From Lentinula raphanica (lineage: Eukaryota; Basidiomycota; Agaricomycetes; Agaricales; Omphalotaceae), in contig JANVFP010000002.1 in assembly GCA_027919835.1 (NCBI GenBank), forward strand, positions 372,001 through 436,000: a stretch of 64,000 nucleotides of DNA. Direction: 5' to 3'. This document shows positions 1 through 10,732 of this stretch, piece by piece. The first letter of the stretch is position 1. Each line of letters begins with the position of its first letter. The translations under genes were made by a program, and so were the position numbers. The notes under the pieces are model-generated. The model was not told the origin of the DNA. It made no database searches and worked only from the letters and a program-made list of their open reading frames with translations.

Positions 1-633
1 AGAGCTGACCCAGTCAAGAGGAAGCCTCCTCTCCAAATATCTCATATCCAACTCTTTTATGACTCTCGTCATCTCTCTTATGATGATCTTCTGTTTGCAA
101 CTCTCATGAGCTGTGGCTTCTATGGCTGTCACCGCATTGGTGAACTTACTGTTCCTAATCAGCAAGCTCTGCGTGACTGGCGTAAGGTGATCAAGCGGGC
201 CTCTCTCAAGTTTGAGAATGGCAGAGCTGGTTACCACTTGCCTTATCACAAGAGTGATCCTTTTTACCACGGAACAGATATTCTCCAAAGTCATCAAGCA
301 GTGGCCAGTCCTGTGTCTCTACTAAAGGAATACTGTACTATCAGAGACAAACTACATGGAGCCAGGCCTGCATTGTTCCTCTGTGAAGATGGAACACTCC
401 CCTCTAGATCCTGGTTTGAATCTAGGTTCTTTGCTTATGTTGGTAGTGAGTTTGGTGGACATTCACTCAGAGCTGGTGGTGCAACCTTCTATGCCAGACT
501 TGGTCTTTCAGAATCTGTGATAATGGCCTTGGGACGTTGGTCTTCTACAGCTTGGAAAATATATATCAGAGACAATCCTACAGTAAGGGCAGAACTACAA
601 CTAGCTTCAATCAAACAAGCCCAAAGATCTTGA
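1..633 (+). CDS. Tyrosine recombinase, C-terminal part (element I)
   Basis: The frame is open from base 1 to the stop at 631-633 and covers about 210 C-terminal residues of the retrotransposon integrase of the YR class. This enzyme would join circular element DNA to the chromosome through a 3'-phosphotyrosine intermediate. Catalytic signatures are visible: the first Arg in HRIGEL, the H-x-x-R box in GGHSLRAGG, the following Trp in ALGRW, and the nucleophilic Tyr in KIYIRDN. The N-terminal SAM-like part lies outside the window. The sequence is nearly identical to the YR of element II (8034-9040) but free of the frameshift seen there, so this C-terminal half looks functional. Confidence 0.88.
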   Translation, partial: RADPVKRKPPLQISHIQLFYDSRHLSYDDLLFATLMSCGFYGCHRIGELTVPNQQALRDWRKVIKRASLKFENGRAGYHLPYHKSDPFYHGTDILQSHQAVASPVSLLKEYCTIRDKLHGARPALFLCEDGTLPSRSWFESRFFAYVGSEFGGHSLRAGGATFYARLGLSESVIMALGRWSSTAWKIYIRDNPTVRAELQLASIKQAQRS

Positions 634-751
634 CACTGTACAATAGTATTATTGTAACACCATCCAATCTGATATACAACCATTTACCTCGCGTCTCATT
701 CACATTTTCTTTCACCACCATCCACCCCTCAACAACATCTCATAGCAATTA

Positions 752-2158
752 TAGCCCTCCATGATCCGCTCTGAATGTTATGGGCTTTGGCCCAGTGTTG
801 GCTAACTCTTACTTCCTGTCCCACCTGAGTGCAAAAGGCAGAGGTCGACATGAAGGCGGATTCCAAGGGTAGGGAGCCTTTCTGCAGGCCTCTGCAAACA
901 ACAGATCATCTCCCAGCAATTATAGTGCACTATTCATCACACCAGGTATGTACATGAAGGTCTTCACCTTCATCATACCTAATGTGTACATGAATACACT
1001 TAATTGCTGGCCACCCTCAAGAGCTCTTGCCACTATACTGTGCACGCATACAGAGCTCTATTGCCCCTACAAGTTGTCCACTATGACCTAGTGATGATAC
1101 CCAGTCTGTGTGGAGCTATGCACACTTTTTCACCAAAGTGCTCAGAATCTTCTGATAGAGCTTTTGATTTACATTTCGCTCTACACCATGCAGCTCTGGA
1201 TGGATCCCTTAGGTGTCTTAAGTGAAAATGTGCGGCTCCACGTCCTCTTCGGGATGAGAACAAATTTGAAGGCATTTGGTTCACTGGTTCTCCCGCAATC
1301 ATCATTTCGAGTTGCACACTCAAAACACAAAAGCGGACTTGAGTGTTATTTCACTCCCAGAGTCTCTAGATCACTCTGGACCATGCCTAGACACATCACA
1401 TGGGTCTCTGGATATATTTCGGACATTGCCAGCGCTTATGGGGCGCTTGGATCATCAGCTGATAGCTGCACATGGTCCCATCTTCACATGCATCAGGCAA
1501 ATCATGATGGAGTTGATCTGGTCCTGATGGTGGCTGTTACAGGTGCCAGAGGTCTGAGCAGAGGCCTGTAAAAGCGAGTTTCATCATCAGTTTTTGATCT
1601 CCCATTCTTCCTTTCCTTCCCCCACCATCTCTGACCTGGGTGAGGCTGCCTGCATGTCCCCTTGCTCTATTTGAGCTCTGATTTCACTATCCAGCACATT
1701 CCTCCATCTGTACAGACTACAGGCCTTTCACAGGTGTCTCAGATACAGGAATCTGGTATGAAATTTCGCATTTTTCACCATCAAGACACTGAACAGATAC
1801 CAAAGCACATCCAGACAGATCTAAGGTGATCAGACACTGCAGAAGTTGATTCCTTTGTTAGATCTTGGGTTTTTGGTGTCTCAGTGCGCTCTGATCATGT
1901 CTGATAAGCCTCTACATTGTACTAACTCTTATCTACATAGATCTAACCTTGATCTGCCTGTTTTTCCTTCACCCTCCCTCCTCTCCCTTCTATTATGTAT
2001 GTTCTCACTGTTTGTATATATGTAGTGGTATGTAGCTACATCCTTACCTATCCTGTACCATTATGTAGCCCTCCATGATCCGCTCTGAATGTTATGGGCT
2101 TTGGCCCAGTGTTGGCTAACTCTTACTTCCTGTCCCACCTGAGTGCAAAAGGCAGAGG
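752..2158 (+). repeat. Split direct repeats B1-A2-B2 of element I
   Basis: B1 is 752-844, A2 starts at 845 with TCGACATGAAGGCGG, and B2 is 2066-2158. Each B starts TAGCCCTCCATGATCC and ends GGCAGAGG. About 95 bp between A2 and B2 (around 1972-2065, CT-rich then TATATGTAGTGG) belong to neither repeat. The A2-B2 block is the same 1.31-kb unit found free-standing at 13323, 17248 and 21198. Confidence 0.85.
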
Positions 2159-2685
2159 TCTATAGACTCTGGGAGTGAAATAACACTCAAGTCCGCTTTT
2201 GGTGTTTTGAGTGTGCAACTCGAAATGATGATTGCAGAAGAACCAGTGAACCAAATGCCTTCAAATTTGTTTTCATCCCGAAGAGGACATGGAGCCGCAC
2301 ATTTTCACTTAAGACACCTAAGGGATCTATCCAGAACTGCATGGTGCAGAGCGAAATGTAAATCAAAAGCTCTACCAGACCATTCTGAGCACTTTGGTGA
2401 AAAAGTGTGCATAACTCCACACAGACTGGGTATCATCATTAGGTCATAGTGGACAACTTGTAGGGGCAATGGAGCTCTGTATGCGTGCACAGTATAGTGG
2501 CAAGAGCTCTTGAGGGTAGCCAGCAATTAAGTGTATTCATGTACACATTAGGTATGATGAAGGTGAAGACCTTCATGTACATACCTGTTGTGATGAATAG
2601 TGCACTATAATTGCTGGGAGATGATCTGTTGTTTGCAGAGGCCTGCAGAAAGGCTCCCTACCCTTGGAATCCGCCTTCGTGTCGA
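2159..2685 (-). mobile_element. Element V fragment: inverted 5' half of A
   Basis: This is reverse-complement A sequence. Its 5' terminus (TCGACACGAAGG on the minus strand) is at 2685, and it runs to the point where element I has inserted (2158/2159). It is a minus-strand copy interrupted in its A1 repeat by plus-strand element I. No coding sequence is present. Confidence 0.75.
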
Positions 2686-2711
2686 TCCCACCTGAGTGCA
2701 AAAGGCAGAGG
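2686..2711 (+). mobile_element. Element IV terminal sliver: end of B2
   Basis: These 26 bases match the last part of a B repeat, ending GGCAGAGG, in plus orientation. They are the right terminus of a plus-strand copy. Its B2 is interrupted on the left by element V, and it has itself inserted into the A2 repeat of element III, whose sequence resumes at 2712. Confidence 0.6.
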
Positions 2712-3267
2712 CTGGGAGTGAAACAACACTCAAGTCCGCTTTTTGTGTTTTGAGTGTGCAACTCGAAATGACGATTGCGGGAGAACCAGTGAACCAAATG
2801 CCTTCAAATTTGTTTTCATCCCGAAGAGGACATGGAGCCGCACATTTTCACTTAAGACACCTAAGGGATCCATCCAGAACTGCATGGTGTAGAGCGAAAT
2901 GTAAATCAAAAGCTCTATTAGAAGATTCTGAGCACTTTGGTGAAAAAGTGTGCATAACTCCACACAGACTGGGTATCATCATTAGGTCATAGTGGACAAC
3001 TTGTAGGGGCAATGGAGCTCTGTATGCGTGCACAGTATAGTGGCAAGAGCTCTTGAGGGTAGCCAGCAATTAAGTGTATTCATGTACACATTAGGTATGA
3101 TGAAGGTGAAGACCTTCATGTACATACCCGTTGTGATGAATAGTGCACTATAATTGCTGGGAGATGATCTGTTGTTTGCAGAGGCCTGCAGAAAGGCTCC
3201 CTACCCTCGGAATCTGCCTTCATGTCGACCTCTGCCTTTTGCACTCAGGTGGGACAGGAAGTAAGAG
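2712..3267 (-). mobile_element. Element III 3' end: inverted A2 and B1 remnant
   Basis: 2712-3228 is the first half of A in reverse complement, with its terminus TCGACATG at 3228. 3229-3267 is the reverse complement of the last 39 bases of B. The missing 5' part of this B resumes at 10561, exactly after element II, so this is B1-A2 of minus-strand element III split by element II. Rejoining 3267 to 10561 restores the B sequence with no base gained or lost. Confidence 0.85.
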
Positions 3268-4395
3268 TCGACATGAAGGCGGATTCCAAGGGTAGGGAGC
3301 CTTTCTGCAGGCCTCTGCAAACAACAGATCATCTCCCAGCAATTATAGTGCACTATTCATCACAACAGGTATGTACATGAAGGTCTTCACCTTCATCATA
3401 CCTAATGTGTACATGAATACACTTAATTGCTGGCTACCCTCAAGAGCTCTTGCCACTATACTGTGCACGCATACAGAGCTCTATTGCCCCTACAAGTTGT
3501 CCACTATGACCTAGTGATGATACCCAGTCTGTGTGGAGTTATGCACACTTTTTCACCAAAGTGCTCAGAATCTTCTAATAGAGCTTTTGATTTACATTTC
3601 GCTCTACACCATGCAGTTCTGGATGGATCCCTTAGGTGTCTTAAGTGAAAATGTGCGGCTCTATGTCCTCTTCGGGATGAGAACAAATTTGAAGGCATTT
3701 GGTTCACTGGTTCTTCCGCAATCATCATTTCGAGTTGCACACTCAAAACACAAAAAGCGGACTTGAGTGTTATTTCACTCCCAGAGTCTCTAGATCACTC
3801 TGGACCATGTCTAGACACATCACATGGGTCTCTGGATATATTTCGGACATTTCCAGCGCTTATGGGGCGCTTGGATCATCAGCTGATAGCTGCACATGGT
3901 CCCATCTTCACATGCATCAGGCATATCATGATGGGGTTGATCTGGTCCTGATGGTGGCTGTTACAGGTGCCAGAGGTCTGAGCAGAGGCCTGTAAAAGCG
4001 AGTTTTATCATCAGTTTTTGATCTCCCATTCTTCCTTTCCTTCCCCCACCATCTCTGACCTGGGTGAGGCTGCCTGCATGTCCCCTTGCTCTATTTGAGC
4101 TCTGATTTCACTATCCAGCACATTCCTCCATCTGTACAGACTATAGGCCTTCCAGAGGTGTCTCAGATACAGGAATCTGGTATGAAATTTCGCATTTTTC
4201 ACCATCAAGACACTGAACAGACATCAAAGCACATCCAGACAGATCTAAGGTGATCAGACACTCTAGGAGTTGATTCCTTTGTTAGATCTTGGGTTTTTGG
4301 TGTCTCAGTGCACTCTGATCATGTCTGATAAGCCTCTACATTGTACTAACTCTTATCTACATAGATCTAACCTTGATCTGCCTGTTTTTCCTTCA
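3268..4395 (+). repeat. A1 repeat (5' non-coding terminus) of element II
   Basis: A 1.13-kb non-coding terminal repeat starting TCGACATGAAGGCGG, repeated as A2 at 9251-10374. Similarity ends at the run TTTTTCCTTCA, after which A1 leads directly to gag. It must carry the promoter, but no clear TATA box is evident. Short open frames on both strands are not supported as genes. Confidence 0.85.
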
Positions 4396-4439
4396 TTCTC
4401 CTGCTCTCCCTGAGCACCATCTTCATCTCAACACTCTGT

Positions 4440-6194
4440 ATGGCTCCCCATCGCTCTGAATCACCAGATCCTCTTGCTATCCATGCTTCTACACCCTCCA
4501 TGTCCAAATCTAGCCAGATCCATGCTGATCAGGCCTCATCTAAGCCCTTCAGACACCTTGATCTTGCTCAAACTCTCCCCAAATCCTCATCCACCAAGAT
4601 CAGAGCAGATCAGAGTGCTTCTGAGGCCTCTAGACCCTTCAATCCTGCTCAAACTCGCCTCAATCCCTTATCTGATCAGATCAGGCCAGATCAGGCCAGA
4701 TCAAAGTTGCTCCCTTCCTCTCAAAAGTCCTCTAACATGTCCTCTCACTCTCAGATCCCCTCTAGCTCGCTTCCTGGGCGCTCCATGGGCGCTTCTAGCT
4801 CCTCTAAACAGGGTAGAGCTCATGTCCACTTCAGGTCTGTGTCTCCTCATCCCTCTGATGTTCCATCTTCCTCTGCTGCTCCCCACTTGTCACCTCCTCC
4901 CTCCCTTGCTGCCAGGCTCTCTGATGACCCTGAGCAAGCTCTGGAGTTTCAGGCAGTCAGTGAACAAGCCAGGACTTTGCAGGAAGTTGAACAGTTCAGA
5001 AATGAGGAGATCAATGCTATGGAAGCCTTTAGGGCTATTAGAGATATATCATCCAATGATCCTGTTGTATCCCAAGACTATGTGTCTCAGATCATGGATA
5101 TTCAGAGAGAGACCAATCAGTTTAAGAGAGACAAACTCAAAGGGAAGGATGCTGCTGTTTCAGCTGATCAGAATGCTGTCTCTCATGAGGATGCTGTCAA
5201 TGAGGCTGCTTGGGCTGGCATGCAAGCTCAGATTCAGGACTTGGATGATGAGCAAGCCCAGCTTGACTCTGGTGCTTCTGCTCAAGATCCAGAGCCTATT
5301 CTACAGGCTGGGAGAGATGCCTTGGCTAGGCTTCTTGCCTCTCCTGTCAAACCTGCTCCTACTGCTTCAATGCTTCCTGCTGCACTCCTTGAGGCTGCTC
5401 CTCACTTGGCCCATCTGTCAGGGCCTACATCTCTTCCTGCTCATGTGCAGAAGACTTGGGAACTTAAGAATCTATTTGCTGCTGAGAGCAATCTGGACCC
5501 TGTTGTATCACTCTTGGCTGCTCAGCCTTTCTCTGACCCTCTCCCTGTCTCTCTGTTGCGCCTCATTGTCAAGGATCGCTTTGTTGACTTTGACAAAGTT
5601 TATGCTGCACTGGTCAGCTTCTCTTCAGCTACCTATGATGATAGCAGAGACTTTGGCTCAGAGTACAAGCTGGTTCGTAAGGACCAAGTACTCAAGTCTA
5701 TGCCTGTCACTTCTGAGTCTCAATGGCTCCGAGTTTTTGATGCATGGACTGCTCCATTGCTCAAGGTTTATCCACATAGAAAAATTGAGCTGGAGACATA
5801 CAAATCTCAAATTATGGAGTACTTCAGATCTTCACCTTATGATCCATCTGTGGCTATCAGAGTTGATAAAGAAGCTAGGCAGAAGGCTGCCAACACTCCC
5901 TTTGATCTGGGCAATCCAGAGAGCTTCCACACTCTTCTGCTCAAAGAGTTGTTATCTGCTAGGAAGAGGCCTTCTGGTGGTAGTTCATCATCTTCCTCTT
6001 CCAGTTCAAAGCGTCGTGACACACCTTGCATCCTTTGGAATGAGAAGAGGTGTTCAGAGCCCTGTCCTAATAACAGGAAGCATGGCTACTGCAGTGAGTG
6101 TGGGGAACAGCACAGAGCCATTGACAACCAGTCCTGCTATGATCAGCTCCAGAAGCGTCGCAGAGAGAGTAGAAAGCGCTCTTCAAGGGCCTAA
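4440..6194 (+). CDS. Gag-like protein of element II
   Basis: An intact 584-aa ORF, the putative nucleocapsid/structural protein that packages element RNA. The first ~150 residues are rich in Ser, Pro and Gln with recurring Asp-Gln pairs. A mostly helical-looking middle (about 160-480) contains acidic Asp-Asp-Glu-Gln patches. A serine run near residue 515 precedes a C-terminal zinc-binding-like cluster, CILWNEKRCSEPC followed by CSECGEQH and a last Cys, of the type found in Gag of DIRS/Ngaro elements. The very C-terminus is Arg/Lys-rich. The start is the first ATG after A1, 44 bp downstream of the repeat. The RT frame follows after 130 bp in another frame. Copies lie in elements III (minus) and VII. 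Confidence 0.85.
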   Translation: MAPHRSESPDPLAIHASTPSMSKSSQIHADQASSKPFRHLDLAQTLPKSSSTKIRADQSASEASRPFNPAQTRLNPLSDQIRPDQARSKLLPSSQKSSNMSSHSQIPSSSLPGRSMGASSSSKQGRAHVHFRSVSPHPSDVPSSSAAPHLSPPPSLAARLSDDPEQALEFQAVSEQARTLQEVEQFRNEEINAMEAFRAIRDISSNDPVVSQDYVSQIMDIQRETNQFKRDKLKGKDAAVSADQNAVSHEDAVNEAAWAGMQAQIQDLDDEQAQLDSGASAQDPEPILQAGRDALARLLASPVKPAPTASMLPAALLEAAPHLAHLSGPTSLPAHVQKTWELKNLFAAESNLDPVVSLLAAQPFSDPLPVSLLRLIVKDRFVDFDKVYAALVSFSSATYDDSRDFGSEYKLVRKDQVLKSMPVTSESQWLRVFDAWTAPLLKVYPHRKIELETYKSQIMEYFRSSPYDPSVAIRVDKEARQKAANTPFDLGNPESFHTLLLKELLSARKRPSGGSSSSSSSSSKRRDTPCILWNEKRCSEPCPNNRKHGYCSECGEQHRAIDNQSCYDQLQKRRRESRKRSSRA

Positions 6195-6324
6195 ATCTCT
6201 GGCTGGTACAAAGCATCCTCTGGACTCTTCCCAATCTACTTCAAATCCACGTTTTAGACGTGGCTATCTATGGTCTTCTTCTAGTGCATCTTGTAACATC
6301 ATTCCTCCCAGTATTACATCTACA

Positions 6325-8052
6325 ATGACTGCACCTCCTCTACCTTCACCTCCTGAATATCTTTTGAACAATCCTCAAATTCTTGCTACTTTGCACTCTA
6401 TGGCTAGTCATATCAAAGTTGAAACTCCCTTCAATGTGGATCGCTTAGAACTCCTCTTGTCCACTCATCCTAATCAGCCCTTTGTTGCTTCTGTCATTCG
6501 CTCACTGAGAGAAGGATTCTGGCCCTTCTATGAAGCAGAGTGGGAAGAGGAATGCAAGCAGAAAGTAGAGAATTATGTCACTGAGGAAGTGGATATTGCT
6601 GCACTCAAAGCTCACAGAGATCAGGAGGTAGCTGCTGGGAGGTGGTCAGAAGCACTACCAGAAGATTTTGTACTATTACCTGGCATGAAAGTTTCCCCTA
6701 TGTTTGTAGTCTGGCAGAAGGGGAAAGCCAGAGTTGTCATGGACCAAACTGCATCAGGTCTCAATGATGGTATTCCTAGAGAGGAGGCCAAAGTCAAATA
6801 TGATGACATGCACACTTTTGGCCAGGTGCTCAATGATGTTATCAAAGAGCATCCTAATGAGGAGCTTGTGCTATTCAAGAGTGATGTAGCCAAAGCTTTC
6901 CTCAATCTCCCTGCTCATCCTCTCTGGCAACTTTGTCAAGTTGTATCTGTTGAAGGAAGATTTCATATTGTCAGGAGATTAGTGTTTGGAACTAGAACCT
7001 CTCCTCGCTGTTGGTGCTCTGTATCAGCACTCCTTTGTTGGTTTGGGACTGAGAAACTAGGAATCCCCAATCTACATGTCTACATGGATGATTTCTTTGG
7101 ATGGGACTTCAAGAGGAATCTGATCACATTTCATGGCAAGAAGTATCCCAAGAGACAAGTACAGCTTCTAGTCTTTTGGGACATGATTGACTGCCCCTAT
7201 GAAGACAGAAAACAAGACTGGGGAGTCTGGCTCTTAATCATTGGCTTCTTGACAGATATCATGAAAGGCTCCATCTCTTTGACCCAAGAGTCCATTGATG
7301 GACTTGTAGAAGCCATCCACACATTCCTCTCATCTCCTAATCATAAAGCTGCGCTCAGAGACTGGCAGCACCTCACAGGTTCTTTGAACTGGTCACTTAA
7401 TGTTCTTCCATGGGCCAGGCCTGCTCTCACAGAAATGTATCGCAAAATGAGTGGCAAAACACTTCAATTTCGTCACATCCCTATCAATGGTGAAGTGCAT
7501 AGAGACCTGACTTGGTTCTCTGACATGCTCAAGTCTGCCATTGGGATACGATTTGTAGATGCCCAAGCATGGAGTGACAGTGAAGCAGACTTTGTGTGCT
7601 GGACTGATGCAAGCAACATAGGTCTCTCCTTTGTCTATGCTAGCAATGGGTTTTGCTATCAAGTGCATCCAACTCCTGGGAGCCCAATTGTTGATATCTT
7701 CTTCAGAGAGCTACTAGCTATTCTATCTGGCCTACATCACATTGCTTCCAAACCTAGTCCACCCAAGAGAGCTCTATTTTTCTCTGATAGTTTGGACTCT
7801 GTTCAAGTGCTGAGCTCTCTTGCAGTCAAAGAATCATCACACAACTCCATCCTTCTTGCTATTGCTGGTATAGTTCTCAAGACTGGTATTGACATCAGAG
7901 TTCGTCATATTCCTGGCAAGGATAACATCAAGGCAGATCTTCTATCTAGGCTTTTACTGGATGACTTCAAGCTCCAGTTTCCCTCCTACCGCGTCCGCAC
8001 TTTTGAGCCTCCAAGAGAGCTACTGCCGGCGCGATGGAGAGAGTCCTTTTAG
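6325..8052 (+). CDS. Reverse transcriptase-RNase H of element II
   Basis: An uninterrupted frame of about 575 aa. It copies element RNA into DNA and removes the RNA strand. The RT fingers and palm include KARVVMDQTAS and the first catalytic Asp in LFKSDVAKAFLNLP. The active-site YMDD is at 7081-7092, followed by FFGWDF. The RNase H part begins near 7590 with CWTDASNIG, continues with the Glu of FFRELLAIL and FFSDSLDS, and ends with HIPGKDNIKADLLSR, as in DIRS/Ngaro RNase H. I chose the ATG at 6325 because it directly precedes the conserved region. The same frame is open through all of gag, so frameshift expression from gag is also possible. The stop overlaps the YR start by 19 bp. Confidence 0.88.
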   Translation: MTAPPLPSPPEYLLNNPQILATLHSMASHIKVETPFNVDRLELLLSTHPNQPFVASVIRSLREGFWPFYEAEWEEECKQKVENYVTEEVDIAALKAHRDQEVAAGRWSEALPEDFVLLPGMKVSPMFVVWQKGKARVVMDQTASGLNDGIPREEAKVKYDDMHTFGQVLNDVIKEHPNEELVLFKSDVAKAFLNLPAHPLWQLCQVVSVEGRFHIVRRLVFGTRTSPRCWCSVSALLCWFGTEKLGIPNLHVYMDDFFGWDFKRNLITFHGKKYPKRQVQLLVFWDMIDCPYEDRKQDWGVWLLIIGFLTDIMKGSISLTQESIDGLVEAIHTFLSSPNHKAALRDWQHLTGSLNWSLNVLPWARPALTEMYRKMSGKTLQFRHIPINGEVHRDLTWFSDMLKSAIGIRFVDAQAWSDSEADFVCWTDASNIGLSFVYASNGFCYQVHPTPGSPIVDIFFRELLAILSGLHHIASKPSPPKRALFFSDSLDSVQVLSSLAVKESSHNSILLAIAGIVLKTGIDIRVRHIPGKDNIKADLLSRLLLDDFKLQFPSYRVRTFEPPRELLPARWRESF

Positions 8053-9040
8053 AGGCCATGGGTGAGCAGAGGAAGAGACAAGGGCGCTCTGCTCACCCTC
8101 CTATGGACTTGAACAAGCTAGATGACTTGGTGTTATTCCTTCAAGCCCATGCCATTGAAAAGTCTACTAAACAGAACTATACTACAGGTGCTAGGATTAC
8201 ATCCACTTCTGCACCTCACACAAGCTTGATCTGGATCCTACTCCATCCACACTCTCCAGATACATTGCATACACATCCAGACACATTGCCTCTGGACCCA
8301 AATATCTCTCTGGTGCTCGTCACTTTCTTAAACAAATCTACCCTCACTTTGATGAATCTCGTGCTCATCCTCTGGTTCAAGCTACAATCAGAGGCTCCAA
8401 GAAAGTTAGAGCTGACCCAGTCAAGAGGAAGCCTCCTCTTCAAATTTCTCATATCCAACTCTTCTATGACTCTCGTCATCTCTCCTATGATGATCTTCTG
8501 TTTGCAACTCTCATGAGCTGTGGCTTCTATGGCTATCATCGCATTGGTGAACTCACTGTTCCTAATCAGCATGATCTGCGTGACTGGCGTAAGGTGATCA
8601 AGCGGGCCTCTCTCAAGTTTGAGAATGGCAGAGCTGGTTACCACTTGCCTTATCACAAGAGTGATCCTTTTTACCATGGAACAGATATTCTCCAAAGTCA
8701 TCAAGCAGTGGCTAGTCCTGTGTCTCTCCTCAAGGAATACTGTACTATCAGGGACAAACTACATGGAGCCAGGCCTGCATTGTTCCTCTGTGAAGATGGA
8801 ACACTCCCCACTAGATCCTGGTTTGAATCTAGGTTCTTTGCTTATGTTGGTAGGGAGTTTGGTGGACATTCACTTAGAGCTGGTGGTGCAACCTTTTATG
8901 CCAGACTTGGTCTTTCTGAATCTGTGATTATGGCTTTAGGACGTTGGTCTTCTACAGCTTGGAAAATATATATCAGAGACAATCCTACAGTAAGGGCAGA
9001 ACTACAACTAGCTTCACTCAAACAAGCCCAAAGATCTTGA
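8034..9040 (+). pseudogene. Tyrosine recombinase of element II, one frameshift
   Basis: Integrase of the element, about 335 aa if the single missing base is allowed for. The start at 8034 overlaps the RT-RNase H stop. The N-terminal DNA-binding part (LNKLDDLVLFLQAH, KSTKQNYTTGAR) reads correctly to about 8193. There the sequence has GG where the minus-strand copy (reverse complement near 11575) has GGG, and the frame shifts. The rest is intact in frame 8513-9040: HRIGELT, GGHSLRAGG, LGRWSS and the Tyr of KIYIRDN. The loss is in a short homopolymer, so either a real inactivating mutation or a consensus error is possible. Sister copies provide YR segments without it. Confidence 0.85.
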
Positions 9041-9158
9041 CACTGTATCCCTGTACTATTGTAACACCATCCAATCTGATATACAACCATTTAACTCGCG
9101 TCTCATTCACATTTTCTCTCACCACCATCCACCCCCAACAACATCTCATAGCAATCTA

Positions 9159-10560
9159 TAGCCCTCCATGATCCGCTCTGAATATTATGGGCTTTGGCCC
9201 AGTGTTGGCTAACTCTTACTTCCTGTCCCACCTGAGTGCAAAGGCAGAGGTCGACATGAAGGCGGATTCCAAGGGTAGGGAGCCTTTCTGCAGGCCTCTG
9301 CAAACAACAGATCATCTCCCAGCAATTATAGTGCACTATTCATCACAACAGGTATGTACATGAAGGTCTTCACCTTCATCATACCTAATGTGTACATGAA
9401 TACACTTAATTGCTGGCTACCCTCAAGAGCTCTTGCCACTATACTGTGCACGCATACAGAGCTCTATTGCCCCTACAAGTTGTCCACTATGACCTAGTGA
9501 TGATACCCAGTCTGTGTGGAGTTATGCACACTTTTTCACCAAAGTGCTCAGAATCTTCTAATAGAGCTTTTGATTTACATTTCGCTCTACACCATGCAGT
9601 TCTGGATGGATCCCTTAGGTGTCTTAAGTGAAAATGTGCGGCTCCATGTCCTCTTCGGGATGAGAACAAATTTGAAGGCATTTGGTTCACTGGTTCTTCC
9701 GCAATCATCATTTCGAGTTGCACACTCAAAACACAAAAAGCGGACTTGAGTGTTATTTCACTCCCAGAGTCTCTAGATCACTCTGGACCATGTCTAGACA
9801 CATCACATGGGTCTCTGGATATATTTCGGACATTTCCAGCGCTTATGGGGCGCTTGGATCATCAGCTGATAGCTGCACATGGTCCCATCTTCACATGCAT
9901 CAGGCATATCATGATGGGGTTGATCTGGTCCTGATGGTGGCTGTTACAGGTGCCAGAGGTCTGAGCAGAGGCCTGTAAAAGCGAGTTTTATCATCAGTTT
10001 TTGATCTCCCATTCTTCCTTTCCTTCCCCCACCATCTCTGACCTGGGTGAGGCTGCCTGCATGTCCCTTGCTCTATTTGAGCTCTGATTTCACTATCCAG
10101 CACATTCCTCCATCTGTACAGACTATAGGCCTTCCAGAGGTGTCTCAGATACAGGAATCTGGTATGAAATTTCGCATTTTCACCATCAAGACACTGAACA
10201 GACATCAAAGCACATCCAGACAGATCTAAGGTGATCAGACACTCTAGGAGTTGATTCCTTGTTAGATCTTGGGTTTTGGTGTCTCAGTGCACTCTGATCA
10301 TGTCTGATAAGCCTCTACATTGTACTAACTCTTATCTACATAGATCTAACCTTGATCTGCCTGTTTTTCCTTCACCCTCCCTCCTCTCCCTCATATCATG
10401 TATGTTCTCATTGTTTGTATATATGTAGTGTATGTAGCTACAACCTTACCTATCCTGTACCATTATGTAGCCCTCCATGATCCGCTCTGAATATTATGGG
10501 CTTTGGCCCAGTGTTGGCTAACTCTTACTTCCTGTCCCACCTGAGTGCAAAAGGCAGAGG
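9159..10560 (+). repeat. B1-A2-B2 split repeats of element II
   Basis: B1 is 9159-9250, A2 is 9251-10374 (repeat of 3268-4395), the spacer is 10375-10467 and B2 is 10468-10560. A2 differs from A1 mainly by single-base losses in homopolymers, for example CCC for CCCC near 10065, TTTT for TTTTT near 10178, and TT for TTT near 10259. In the Ngaro model, recombination between split repeats regenerates complete termini in a circle. Confidence 0.88.
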
Positions 10561-10732
10561 TTAGCCAACACTGGGCCAAAGCCCATAACATTCAGAGCGG
10601 ATCATGGAGGGCTATAAATTGCTATGAGATGTTGTTGAGGGTGGATGGTGGTGAGAGAAAATGTGAATGAGACGCGAGGTAAATGGTTGTATATCAGATT
10701 GGATGGTGTTACAATGATACTACTGTACAGTG

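Larger units (their letters stand above)
1..2158 (+). mobile_element. Ngaro-like element I, 3' part
   Basis: This is the 3' part of a tyrosine-recombinase (YR) retrotransposon whose 5' portion lies left of the window. In order it shows the YR coding end (1-633), an untranslated stretch, B1 (752-844), A2 (from 845 to about 1970), a spacer of about 95 bp and B2 (2066-2158). The order ORF-B1-A2-B2 is the split-direct-repeat arrangement known for Ngaro/DIRS retrotransposons, which replicate through a circular intermediate and integrate without target duplication. Immediately after B2, at 2159, the sequence switches to an inverted A repeat, so this copy sits inside another member of the family. 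The family assignment follows from the complete copy at 3268-10560. Confidence 0.85.
3268..10560 (+). mobile_element. Ngaro-like YR retrotransposon, element II (near-complete)
   Basis: A 7.29-kb element with A1 (3268-4395), gag (4440-6194), RT-RNase H (6325-8052), tyrosine recombinase (8034-9040), B1 (9159-9250), A2 (9251-10374), spacer, and B2 (10468-10560). The gene order, the absence of a DDE integrase and of any visible methyltransferase domain, and the A1..B1-A2-B2 split repeats fit Ngaro rather than DIRS1 proper. It is inserted into the inverted B1 of element III between GTAAGAG and TTAGCC without target duplication, as expected for YR integration. A1 and A2 are nearly identical apart from single-base losses in A2, so the copy is young. 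One missing G frameshifts the YR gene. Confidence 0.92.

Noticed and set aside
845..1571. Recurrent 73-98 aa ORFs in every A repeat, on both strands
   Set aside because: They occur in the non-coding terminal repeat in several frames and both strands, vary by frameshift between copies, and resemble nothing.
4474..6324. Long second-frame ORF beneath gag as a separate protein
   Set aside because: It is simply the upstream extension of the RT frame; its Leu/Ser-rich translation has no domain features and the gag frame explains the region.
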